Positions 33,430 through 44,582 of a stretch of DNA of 64,000 nucleotides are shown one piece after another. Location of the stretch: the NCBI GenBank assembly GCA_047967505.1, contig CM106541.1. One strand, written 5' to 3'. The stretch is from Dipteris shenzhenensis. Taxonomy: Eukaryota > Polypodiophyta > Polypodiopsida > Gleicheniales. The first letter of the stretch is position 1. Each line of letters begins with the position of its first letter. The notes beneath the pieces were generated by a model. That model saw only the letters and a program-made list of their open reading frames with translations, had not been told where the DNA came from and made no database searches. The translations under genes were made by a program, and so were the position numbers.

Positions 33430-35031
33430 GATGCTAATGTGATGCTTAATGGATTTGGGACAATAGTGAATGCTTTAGGCTATGTTAAACCATATCTACC
33501 CCAGATATGTGGCACGATCAAGTGGTGGATGAATAACAAGAGTACTAAATTAAGGCAACAAGAAGCTGATCTTATCTCTTGGATTGTAGTTATAATGAAG
33601 TAATGCTTTGAGGAGCAGCTTTTGGGTCATCTTGGTGTGGTTTTATATGAATATTTGTGGGAAAAGTACCCGGAAGTTTTTGGGTCCATATTACACACAT
33701 TAAAGGGCATTGTAAACGTGATTGGTATCACAAAAATGACTCCCATCAAGGACCTACTTTTGCATTTAATACCAATTTAAAAGAATAGACATGAGAAAGT
33801 TCAAGAGGCATTAGGAGAATTTTTGGCTCAAAAAGTGCATCATAAGGGGAGGATTAAGGAAATGGATTAAGCCCTTGATTACATGAGTGAAAACATTGTG
33901 GTCAAATTTTTAAACACAATTTTTTGACTGATAAGAGGTCCTACACACGAGGAGCAAGATAGTGTGCCATGTGGTAGCGTTGTAGGGACTGGCCACCTAC
34001 AGTCAATGGCAGCCATTAGATGTAAGCTAGATCTAATGGCCTAGAGAAAAGTACGATCCAAGTGGGAGAAGCATTAAGTGAGAATACCATTCCATGGGCA
34101 TGATTTGTCTCATCACATGCACCTTTTCTCAACCATTTGATCTCCTTTAGATCTAATGGCTAGCCGCCCTTCTTTTGGAAAGCATTTGTAGCCACCATTA
34201 GATTTAAAGTAGAACTAATGGCCCTCCATGATAGCCACCAAGCAACTTGCCCTTGTGGGCCTTCATATCTCTTTCAAAGCACCTTTAATCTCCCACCATT
34301 GGATCAAATTTGATTGAACCATCTACATGACTCCACAAGATGTTACTAGGATAGAAATGCCTCTTTACTTGGATAACTTTGAGTACTTTGGATAACTTGG
34401 AGTGGGGACCACTGTTTTCCACGAATGAGGAGGAGGAAGAAAACCTCCATTCTTTTAATGCTTGAGCCTCCTCATTGGTCTAGAGCTTAATCCACATTTT
34501 TAAGCCCTAATGCAAGAGGCACTTTTTGAGTCCTAGTGGGGGGAAAATTGTTGATAGAGGAGCTGAGTTTGTGCCAGCCCAATAGTGGATGAGAATATGT
34601 TTTGAGCTACCAAAAATTCTTAAAGCTCACAAAAAGGGGATCAGGAGGGCCACTACACGAATACATTGCTACAACTATTGGTCCACTATGAAGCATATGG
34701 CTCTAGGGGTACCTGGGCTTGGTTGTGAGGATGCACTAGTACATCTTCTCAATTATGTATGGCCTAATATTTTTTAGACTTCTCCTCACATGATAAATGA
34801 CACGACTACAGTTATTGAGGGGATGCGAGTTGCCCTGGGACCTGCAGTTGTTCTCAATTATTGCATCTACAAGGTCTTTTCCATCCAGTAAGAAAAGTTT
34901 GTGAGGTTTATTGGAAAATCTATAATTCTTTGTATATAGTCTCCGAGGATGGTCTAGTTGTAGCTTATCCAGTTTTGGAGGATGAGGTTCACAATATGTA
35001 CAACAGGCCCGAGTTGGCAATGCTTGTCTAA
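33430..35031 (+). pseudogene. SF3B1: SF3B1 (SF3b155) pseudogene, C-terminal HEAT region
   Basis: SF3B1 is the HEAT-repeat scaffold of the U2 snRNP that holds branch-point RNA. Recognisable segments: [36 protein letters not shown]; then, after a 0.7-kb insertion, DRGAEFVPA, WMRICFELPKILKAHKKGIR; then, after an internal deletion of roughly 100 codons, KHMALGVPGLGCEDALVHLL and EGMRVALG; then [20 protein letters not shown] and the C-terminal RPELAMLV with a stop at 35029-35031. KHMALGV-GLGCEDALVHLLN is the plant-type wording. Stops at about 33600, 33778 and 34605 and several frame changes make it non-functional. No introns are seen, but some plant SF3B1 genes have few, so a retrocopy is likely but not proven. 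Confidence 0.85.
33812..34545. mobile_element. TIR element inside the SF3B1 pseudogene
   Basis: This block separates KNRHEKVQE from DRGAEFVPA, which are close neighbours in SF3B1. Its ends are inverted copies: CTCAAAAAGTGC at 33828-33839 and GCACTTTTTGAG at 34519-34530, with looser similarity continuing inward (GGATTAAGCCC versus GGATTAAGCTC, then ATGAG). It has no coding capacity. Target duplication not resolved, so it may be a MITE or a small MULE. Confidence 0.55.
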
Positions 35032-35613
35032 AGGTGCTAGGTCTGCATTTTTTAATGTGATTTTTTTCTTGTGAGTCTTTGTAGTGGGTCTCGGCAGTGA
35101 CTCACGTGTCGTGGGGATGTTGAAGATATGCCGACAAAGTCTCCACTCCTAGTTACTCCTTGTGGGAGCAATGCATAGCACGAGTTGTCCGCAAGTGTCA
35201 CTTAAATGGCCTCCGGATAGTTACACGAGGAAGGGGGAAGAGGAAGAGGGGAGAGGAGAGGAAAGAAGGGCAGGGGAGGGATAAGGGATTAGGAAGAAGA
35301 AGAGAAGAGAAGGGTGAAGGGGGGTGGAGTGGTAGACACAAGGGCACTATGAAGGAAACAAGAGAACACCCAAAACACCCTCTTGGAAGAGAAGAGGGAG
35401 CTTGTATTCAACTTGTGCAAACAACAATGAAGACCAAAGTCAACCATTTGGCCTTTTATACAAGTCATCTTTTGAAGGGAGGGCCAACCCTTCTCCTTTT
35501 TAGCACCCTCCCTCTCTTTTCAACCAAAGGGTCTTGGGCCCGTAGGGTGCCAAGGCATATTGCTATTCTTACCATCTCTCCCTACTAGCAGAAATAGCGC
35601 TTGTGTTAACCAT
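35032..35613. other. No gene; purine-rich tract
   Basis: After the SF3B1 stop there is a T-rich stretch that could be 3' UTR, then a strongly purine-rich tract (about 35228-35340, GGGGAAGAGGAAGAGG-like). Nothing coding is recognised up to the copia A1 target duplication. Confidence 0.35.
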
Positions 35614-35618
35614 ATTAG

Positions 35619-35969
35619 TGTGAAGAAAGTGGGAGAGAAGGAAGGAGTCTCACTTGTGGCTTTCTCACATACACAATGGGGGAATACACACAAAGGTGGA
35701 GGCTGAAAATAGTTTTCCTCTTCTTAGTTGTGAAAGCCAAAAGAACTCTAGTACAAAGAAATAGAAGAACCCTATATGTGGGTCTCAACCAAACTCAGCT
35801 AACTAAGGTGGCATACTAGCTGAGCCACAAACTAGAGTACATAAGGATAGTTGTCATCCAGCTATTATTCATGGGCCGTGTACCAACCGCATCTGTAGCT
35901 AACAAGTCGGTGACATAAATGCACAATGGTCACCCTGGCATATCATGAGTAGAGCTCGATATGTCAACA
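35619..35969 (-). repeat. 3' LTR of copia A1
   Basis: 351 bp; minus strand TGTTGACATATCGAGC to CTTTCTTCACA. The gag-pol frame ends inside it at 35930. Confidence 0.9.
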
Positions 35970-38900
35970 CTCCCCCTCGAGCTCAATCCCAATTCTTGCA
36001 CACCAAGCAAGTCTCTGAACTTGCATAGCTTCTCTGTGCCCAATGCCTTCGTGAATATGTCAGCTACCTGATCCTCTGTGCTGACATAAACTAGATCAAT
36101 AAGACCTAGTAAAACTTTCTCCCGCACATAGTGATAATGCACCTCAATGTGCTTTGTTCTAGCATGATAGACTGGGTTATTTGCCAAGTGTATACTGCTC
36201 ATGTTGTCACAATAAATGACAATTGGCCCATCTATAGACTGATGCATATCATAAAGTAGCTTATGCAACCAAGCTATCTCACATGCAGCCATTGCTGCAC
36301 CCCTGTACTCGGCCTCTGTGCTCGACAAGGCAACTGTAGGCTGTTTCTTGCTGCTCCAAGTGAGTGCAGCACTCCCAAAAGAGAACACATATCCACTGGT
36401 AGATTGTCTATCAGAAATACTACCAGCCCAATCAGCATCAGTGTGACCATGCAACTGTATCTAAACCCCAGCCTCATAAAACAGTCCATATTGCAATGTG
36501 GACTTCACATACCTGAGTATACGTCTAGCCACATCCAAATGCGGTTTCCTTGGAGCCTGCATAAACTGACTTACCAATCCAATAGCATAGCTCAAATCTG
36601 GCCTAATAATAGTCATATAAATCAAACTTCCTACTATGCATCTATACATAGTAGGGTCTTCCAGAAGGTCACCTGCATCTGCACTCAGCTTCACATTCTG
36701 CTCCAAAGGAACTGAAATACGCTTACAACTTGTCATCCCATATTTGGACAGCATGTCCAATCCATACTGCCTCTGCAAGAACCATATCCCACTTGGTGAT
36801 CTAATCACCTCAATGCCCAAGAAATAACGCAGCATTTTCACATGAAGGATATCTTCATCACTATCACCTGTGCTGATCAAATCATCAACATAAATGACAA
36901 GCAGCATAATACCTTTCTCTGTTTTTCTCACATGAAGTGAGAAATCTGCCTTGGAAATCTGAAAGCCAATAGTGACAAGATACTGTCCTATCTTGTCAAA
37001 CCATGCTCTAGGTGCTTGCTTCAAGCCATACAAGGCTTTCTTCAACCTGCAAACAAACTCAAGATGAACAGCATGAACATAACCTGGTGGCTGCTCCATA
37101 AAGACCTCTTCTTGCAAATCACCATGCAAGAAGGCATTCTTTACATCCATTTGATGCAACCATAGAAATGACTGCTCTTACGGTTGCCATCCTTGCAACC
37201 AGACTGAATGTTTCTTCATAATCAATGTCATATGTCTGTGCATACCCCTTGATAACTAATCTTGCCTTGTATCTGTTCACAGAACCATCTGCATTGTGCT
37301 TCACCTTATAAACCCACTTACAGCCAATTGCATTTTTGTCTTTAGGCAAAGGCACCAATTCCCATGTAGCATTTGCTTCCAAGGCATCCATTTCTTCATC
37401 CATGGCTTTCTCCCATTTTTCTTTTCCCATGGCTTGCTCAAAAGAAGTGGGTTCTGGTTCCTGTATCACTTTGACCATATAGGCATAGTGAATGGCTGTA
37501 AATCCATCATATTTCAGCCTATCCACAGGATACCTAGCTCTGATAGACATGCACAAAATAGGCTCACTTCCAGGTGCTCTCAAAACATCCCCGGTCTTCC
37601 TTACTCCAGGTGTAACAACAGAAGGAATACCCAACTCATCATCAATGCTCTGTTCTGAGCCACTGGATTCACCATCCACATAGGAGTGACCTGCATTCAC
37701 ATCAAACATGGGCTGATCTACCTTCTCTTTTCCTTTTCGTGATACCTTCATACCACTATCTGCATTGCTTTGAGGAGATTCTCCTGATCTCAATCTGCCT
37801 ATCCATGGTGAAGTATGTGAACCATTGCCAGAGGACACTGCAGGTCCACTAATATTTTGTGATTGCTGCTGTGAATTCTGTGCAGCATTACCATTTTGTG
37901 CATCTACATCATCAATCACATTTACTGGTTTATACTAGCTGCTCATCTCATAAATAACAACATCTCTGCTCATTGTAAACTTACGAGTAGAAGGGTTATA
38001 GCATCTATACCCTTTCTGCTGCAGAGAATAACCAATAAAGATGCACTTCTCAGATTTTGGATCCAACTTGGACCTCAACTTATTTGGCACATGAACATAG
38101 GCAATGCAACCAAAAATTTTCAAATGAGAAATATCTGGTTTCCTACCAGTATACATCTCCTCTAGCGTCATACCATGTATTGCTGCAGTGGGAGTCCTGT
38201 TCATTATGTAAACTGCTGTAGCAACTGCTTCAGCCCAATAATAATCTGGTAGGCTTTTTCATTTAGGATGGCCTGAGATACCTCTCCAATATGCCTGTTT
38301 TTCCTTTCTGCAAGTCCATTTTACTGTGGGGTATGACTGCATGAATATTGCTGCTTTATGCCATGCTCCTGCAAGAACCTTGCAAACTCATTGACAGGTA
38401 CTCTCCCCCTCCATCTGACCTTAGGCATTTTATTTGCAGGCTTGTTTCTTTTTCAACCATAGCTTTAAAATCTTTGAAATTCCCAAACACTTTACTTTTC
38501 TTTTTCATAAAATGCACCCAAACTTTTCTGCTGTAGTCATCAATAAAAGCGACAAAGTAATGGCACCCTCCAATAGATGCAGCTTTAGTAGTCCACACAT
38601 CAGAGTGATTAATTCCAATGGCTTCTTACTCTCTTAAACATGTCTAGGAAATGGTTTCCTTGCTTGTTTTTCAAATTGACAGGCTTCACATACCTTATGC
38701 ATTTATGCAACCTTGAATTTAGGCAATCCTGGAATAATGTTTTGGGCCTGCATTGATTTAAGTCACTGTACATTAACATGACCAATGCGTTTATGCCAGA
38801 TATCAATATCTGCAACTACACCGGTCCCATGTGCAAACATTGCTGCACTCCAGGCATGTCTGCATCCAACGTAAACATCCTACCGTTCTTCTTTCCTTTT

Positions 38901-40144
38901 GCTATCAAGCGACCATTATTTTTCATATCCTCAACAAAGCATCCATGAGGATTAAATCTGACCTGCAAGCCCTGCTCAACCATTTGACCAACAGAGACGA
39001 GGTTCTTGGATATATTCGGGACATGAAATACATCAGACAGGTATTTCTTTTTCCCATCCTGCATAGACAAAGGAATTTTACCAATCTGCACAATAGGATG
39101 TGCAGTATCATCACCAGTCTCCACAAATCCTGGTCTTTTGATTTTCCTTGCATCCTACATCCATTCTGCATGACCTGTCATGTGGTTTGATGCACTTGAG
39201 TCAACATACCACACATCATTGCTTTCTTCTGCACTTGTCACAGAATTGGTCATGTGCTGCACCATAAACAAATGCTCATTTCTGTCATCACCCTGTCTAC
39301 TAGAGGATGCATAATTGCCTTGATGCAATTTTCCATTCATAATGTCATTCTGCTTTTTATAGCAGTCTTTAGCCATATGACCCATTTTACCACAATAGTA
39401 GCATTCAACATTGTTGTTTGCATTTTGGTCGCTTTGCCATCCACCACGTCCTCTTTGGCTCCCCCTGCCTCTAGAGTTACCACGTCCTCCTCCAAAGGAC
39501 TGGTTTTCTTGAGTTTGTTGCATATTTTGATTTCTACCACGGCCTCCAGATCAGCCTCCTCTACCTCTGCCTCTACCTCTTCCAGCATTTGAGTAGAAGA
39601 GACAGTTTCTTTTGAAGCTCCTCCTAAAGAAGATGCACTGCCATTTCTCTGCTCTTCAGAAATTAGAAGAGCAAACAACTCCTCAAAATCATGAAATTTT
39701 TCACGGACGGCAATGGATGTCCGGAACTGTGCATAATCCTTTCCTAGACCATTCAAGGTCACTGCTCATATTTTCTCTCTGCACATTGTGCAACTCCTAC
39801 TTGAGCTGCATTTTCCTGACTTGCATACTTGTGCTGTACATTTTTGCCAAAGTATCCCATGCCTCCTTTAGCGTACTTGCATCCTGAATATGCACAATCA
39901 TAGAATCCGAAGTACTGACAGACAGCTAGTATATAACTTTTCTGGCTCTCTCATGCCATCCTTTAAATGCCTGCATTTCCTATTGATTGGGAACATTAGG
40001 AAGAACTAGTTCTTCTTCATTTCCTGTAATGAACTCCCAATAGCCTTTTCCCATAAGGAAATTTGTCATTCTAAATTTCCATGCTTGGAAGTTGTTCTTG
40101 TCAAGCTTTTTAGTGACAATTTGTGAAAGAGAATTAGATGCCAT
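35930..40144 (-). pseudogene. Copia A1 gag-pol, broken
   Basis: Starts with ATG at 40144 and shares NNFQAWKFRMTNF with element B. Order: gag with RG-rich segment and zinc knuckle CYYCGKMGHMAKDC (near 39400), protease WYVDSSASNHMTGHAEW (near 39210; active site DSG reads DSS), integrase (SDGGGEY near 38400), a KCIFIGYSLQQKG block, RT with QMDVKNAFLHGDLQEEV, YVDD (36881-36892), and RNase H with HTDADWAGS, CDNMSSIHLANNPVYHAR and VADIFTKALGTEKL. About 20 residues after YVDD are missing compared with B (the KDLGELRY region), and several frameshifts and stops are present. It would be unable to transpose by itself. Confidence 0.9.
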
Positions 40145-40678
40145 TACAGAACACTGCAAAATATTATGTCACTGCAAAAAATACAGCTTCTACCTTCACA
40201 CGGGCAAATCTGCAAAACTGACGAAAGTGGTATTTGACCACACAGTCGCTTCCTAGTGACGATTTTGCATCAACAAGCAATAAGGATGATTTTGTAACTC
40301 CCAGTATCTCTGTGCACAGGCATACAATACAATTTCTGTGGTAACTTTTCACCGACCTATAGAGTAGTGGTCGCATAGCAAAATAGGGCCTTTTTCTTAG
40401 TGCTTGCAGAGAATTTCTGCCTCCAAAACGGGCCCCAAAATGGCCTCGAATCAGAAAAATAAAGTCACCATGGGCTTGGCCCTCTCTCGCAGCATATATT
40501 GCCCTCCTCTCACCACACTGCGAAGGGCATCTCAATCTGAGACAATGCACTCTCGCACTTTCTGGGTGTGCTACCTGCAGAGATTTGCTCCCAAACTCGA
40601 AAAAGGAAAGCAACACTAATCCTCTTACCAGGACATCGTGAACTTGGTTTGCTTTCTTGAGCTCCTTACCACGAACCA

Positions 40679-40691
40679 GGCTCTGATACCA
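40679..40691 (-). promoter_or_regulatory. Primer-binding site of copia A1
   Basis: The minus strand reads TGGTATCAGAGCC directly inside the 5' LTR, the complement of the initiator Met tRNA 3' end. Confidence 0.92.
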
Positions 40692-41022
40692 TGTGAAGAA
40701 AGTGGGAGAGAAGGAAGGAGTCTCACTTGTGGATTTCTCACATACACAATGGGGGAATACACACAAAGGTGGAGGCTGAAAACAATTTTCCTCTTCTTAG
40801 TTGTGAAAGCCAAAAGAACTCTAGTATAAAGAAATAGTAGAACCCTATATGTGGGAGCTAACTAAGGTGGCATACTAACTGAGCCACAAACTAGAGTACA
40901 TAAGGATAGTTGTCATCCAGCTATTATTCATGGGCCGTGCACCAACCGCATCTGCAGCTAACAAGTCGGTGAAATAAATGCACAACGGTCACCCTGGCAG
41001 ATTGGAGCTCGATATCTCAACA
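40692..41022 (-). repeat. 5' LTR of copia A1
   Basis: 331 bp, ending (plus view) in GATATCTCAACA, followed by the ATTAG duplication. Lacks about 20 bp present in the 3' LTR. Confidence 0.9.
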
Positions 41023-41027
41023 ATTAG

Positions 41028-41288
41028 AGCACTTGGGACAAGCCTGGAATTAGGAGGTGGTCCTAACCAATTCCCAAATAGTGTTTGTGTTAGCCTCGCG
41101 CCTCCTAGGCTTAGGTGATTGGGGGCTCAAACTCCTTGAGCGCCCTCACGCCTTAAACCATTTGTGGTTCAAATCCCATGCCTGAGGCTCAAAACTTGGG
41201 GTGGCGAGCCTAAACTTCCGTGAGACACCCCATGACAACCCTGCACATTGCTTGGAATCCTTTGCTTTGGAATATTTGGAGATCAAAC
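41028..41288. other. Spacer between head-to-head copia elements A1 and A2
   Basis: About 260 bp of unassigned sequence between two 5' LTRs of the same family in opposite directions. GC-richer (CCTCGCGCCTCC, GAGCGCCCTCACGCC) than the elements. No coding frame. Confidence 0.5.
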
Positions 41289-41641
41289 TATCGAGATATC
41301 AAGCTCCACTCATGATATGCCAGGGTGACCGTTGTGCATTTATGTCACCGACTTGTTAGCTGTAGATGCGGTTGGTACACCGCCCATGAATAATCACTGG
41401 ATAAAATCTATCTTTATGTACTCTAGTAAGTGGCTCAGTTAGTATGCCACCTTAGTTAGCTGAGCTTGGTTTGAGACCCACATATAGGGTTCACCTATTC
41501 TTTTGTACTTAGAGTTCTTTTGGCTTGAATAACTAAGAAGAGGAAAACTGTTTTCAGCCTCCACCTTTGTGTATATTCCCCCATTGTGTATGTGAGAAAG
41601 CTGCAAGTGAGACTCCTTCCTTCTCTCCCACTCTCTTCACA
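41289..41641 (+). repeat. 5' LTR of copia A2
   Basis: 353 bp, related to the A1 LTRs along its length (CCAGGGTGACC, TGCATTTATGTCACCGACTT) and ending CTCTCTTCACA. The start reads TATCGAGATATC where A1 has TG, so the terminal dinucleotide has mutated. Confidence 0.85.
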
Positions 41642-41654
41642 TGGTATTAGAGCT
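41642..41654 (+). promoter_or_regulatory. Primer-binding site of copia A2, mutated
   Basis: TGGTATTAGAGCT, two changes from the standard initiator Met tRNA complement, directly after the LTR. Confidence 0.85.
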
Positions 41655-42147
41655 CGGTTCGTGGTAAGGAGCTCAAGAAAGAAAACCAAGTTCGTGGTGT
41701 CCTAGTAAGAGAATCAGTGTTGCTTTCCTTTTTTTTTGAGTTTGGGAGCAAATCTCTACAGGTAGCATAGTCAAAAAGTGCAAGAGTGCACTGTCTCAGA
41801 TTGGGATGCCCTTCACGGTGTGGCAATTTTTTTTTAAAAATTTGAGGCCATTTTGGGGCATGTTTTGGTGGTGGAAGTTTTTTGCAGGCACTCAGGAAAG
41901 TGCCATGTTTTTGTTGTGCAACCACTGTTCTGCAGGTCAGTGAAAAGTTATTGCAGAAATTACATCGTATGCCTGTGTGTAGAGATATTGGGAGTGACAG
42001 AATCATTCTTATTGCCTGTTGATGCATAATCGTCAATAGGAAGTGACTGTGTGGTCAAATACCACTTTCATCAGTTTTGCAAATTTGTCGTTGTGAGGCA
42101 GAAGGAGTGTTTTTTTGCAGTGACCGAATATTTTGCAGTGTTCTATA

Positions 42148-42800
42148 ATCGCATCTGATGCTTTTTCACAAATTATCACTAAAAAGCTTGACAAGAACAA
42201 CTTCCAAGCATGGAAGTTTAGAATGACGAATTTTCTTAAGGGAAAAGGCTATTGGGAGTTCATTACTAGAGCTGAACAAGAACCAATTATTCCTAATGTT
42301 CCCAATCAACAAGAGTTGCAGGCATTTAAAGGCTGGCATGAGAGAGCCAGGAAAGTTATGTATTGGCTATCTATCAGTATTTCAGATTCTATGATTGTGC
42401 ATATTCAGGATGCAAGCACGCCAAAGGACGCATGGGATACTTTGACAAAAATGTATAGCACAAATACGCAAGCCATGAAAATGCAGCTCAAGCAGGAGTT
42501 GCATAATGTGCAGAGAGAAAATATGAGCATCAATGACTACCACATGAAGGTGAAGAAGATTGCAGATGCACTTGCTTCTATTGGGTCGTCAGTGGAAGAT
42601 GATGATTTAGTTTCTATGACCTTGAATGGTCTAGGAAAGGATTATGCACAATTTTGGACATCCATTGCCATCCGTGAGAATTTTCTTGATTTTGAGGAGT
42701 TGATTGCTCTTCTAATTTCTGAAGAGCAGAGAAATGGTGGTGCATCTTCTTCAGGAGGAACTTCAAAAGAAGCTATCTTCTACTCAAATGCTAGAAGAGG
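42148..42800 (+). pseudogene. Copia A2 gag, start codon lost
   Basis: Open for more than 200 codons and closely similar to A1 and B gag: KLDKNNFQAWKFRMTNFL, AWDTLTKMYSTNTQAMKMQL, LVSMTLNGLGKDYAQF, LISEEQRNGGASSS. The codon where A1 has its ATG reads ATC here (42148-42150), so the normal start is gone. The RG-rich and zinc-knuckle end is missing: after SNARRG the sequence passes into the C1 leader at about 42800, sharing a GAAAACC-like patch with C2 at the join. Confidence 0.88.
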
Positions 42801-43689
42801 AAAACCACCTTCATTCTTGAATCTGGGGTCATTTCATTGGATTTCTGACTCACTGTGTCAGTTCCTACGTTTTTTTGGTGTTGGAACTCAAGTAGAAACC
42901 ATTTGCAGATCTGTCAGTTTTGGTGGACTCAATAGGTCCTAAAACTTCTATGTTGCTCATCATTCGCACTCCGGTGGAGTTTACAAACAGCTCTGTTTCA
43001 AAAAATGCTTTTTAGCCCGTGTGTTGGACCCAGTGATTGAGACCACGGTTTCCAAAACCGTCTGTCCCATTGCATTCCGGACACCCAAAAATCCCTACCT
43101 ATTAGTTCTTGCGTGATTCGGTGGAGGATTTTCAGAGTTATAGATCTCTGTGTATTCGATTTCATCTCTCTGTGATGCATTTTTTCATTCTAAGATTTGA
43201 GCAGTGTGCAGTCATTCGTGGTGTGCATTTGGTTGCAGTGGATGATTTATAGGCCATTTGGATGCATTGCGGTCCGTATTGGATGCGCTGATAGGCCCAA
43301 ATTGCCTTGTGGGATGCTATTTTTATGGATGCTTTGCACATGGATGCTATTTTATGCTGAGGAACAGCTTTGACACATTGCAGGTGATGCACTGATAGTG
43401 CTATGCTCTCTTGGATGAGATATTATTAATGCATATGCCAGTGGATGGTGTTTATGCTTGAGTCATTTGGCACTTATTGGCATTTTGGATTGCCATTACA
43501 GTTGGCATTTTCTTTTGGGCCAGATTTGCTCATATGGATGCATAGTATATGCACATGATTCAGATGCTTTGAGACATGAGTTTCGGTGATATTTCACTCT
43601 ATTGTGGCATACACATTTGGGTGCACTTGGTATTTGGTGTGATTCTCTCTTGTGTGCACTAGCATTTGGGATTTTGTTTTATTTGCATT

Positions 43690-44284
43690 ATGGCATCCTC
43701 TTCCATGTCTGAAAAGGAGTTTTTCAACATTAAAAAGTTTGATGGGACAAACTTTTCTTTGTGGAAAGAACAGATAAGGGATGTGCTTATTCAAAAGAAG
43801 GAGATTAAACCCTTGGCAGGAATTGAAGCTAAGCCTGCAAATATGTCTAAGGATGATTGGAATGAGTTGGATCCATTAGCAAAGTCTACTATTAGACTTC
43901 ATCTTGCAGAGTCAGTTTATTTCACAGTAGTAAATGAGCAGACTACGGAAAATTTGTGGAAGAAACTATGTGCCACTTATGAAAAGGAAACTGCCTCTAA
44001 TAAAGTTTACTTCATGAAGAGGTTATTTGAGCTGCAGATGAAGGAAGGGGTCTCCATTGCTTCTCACTTGAATGAATTCAATATTATTTTCAGCCAGCTT
44101 CAGGCTCAGAAGATGAATTTTGATGCGGAGACTAAGGCAATATTCCTCTTATGTTCATTGCCATCCTCATGGGATACCTTCCGTATAGTTGTCAGTAACT
44201 CTGCACTTAGTGGAGTACTGAAATTTGATGATGTTGTGGGTAGCTTGTTGGCCGAGGAGATTAGATAGAAGTCTATGGACGGCA
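43690..44284 (+). pseudogene. Copia C1 gag, first part
   Basis: ATG at 43690 begins MASSSMSEKEFFN. Gag landmarks are KFDGTNFSLWKEQIRDVLIQ, NLWKKLCATYEKETASNK, ELQMKEGVSIASHLNEFNII and LCSLPSSWDTFRI. The frame is clean for 192 codons until TAG at 44266-44268, where C2 has Trp (TGG). B interrupts it at 44284 within a CGGCA target site. Gag resumes at 49740. Confidence 0.9.
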
Positions 44285-44582
44285 TGTAAAGAATGAGGGA
44301 GAGAGATAGGAGACTCAAGTTCAACTTTCTTCACAACACACAAAAGAGAGAGGACACAAGGTTGGAGGGTGAAGCCTTTCTTCACTTTTGCACACAACAA
44401 CAATACAATAGAAGAGGGAAATACCCTATATGTCAAAACCTAGAATACGTGGTTCATATGTGAACCCAAACCAAAAACATACGTGGTAGTCTGACTACAC
44501 CACGAGTACAACTAACATAGGCGGTGACATAAATGATAGTCATCCAGGAGATATATCGGGGGTAGAGCTTGATATCTCAACA
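44285..44582 (-). repeat. 3' LTR of copia B
   Basis: 298 bp. Minus strand begins TGTTGAGATATCAAGC and ends CATTCTTTACA. Pol ends inside it at 44540. Confidence 0.96.

Larger units (their letters stand above)
35619..41022 (-). mobile_element. Copia A1, full-length, decayed
   Basis: A 5.4-kb Ty1/copia element on the minus strand with LTRs at 35619-35969 and 40692-41022, a Met-tRNA primer site, a polypurine tract and a 5-bp target duplication ATTAG (35614-35618 and 41023-41027). The LTRs differ by a roughly 20-bp deletion plus many substitutions, so it is older than element B. Its 5' LTR faces that of A2 across about 266 bp. Confidence 0.93.
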
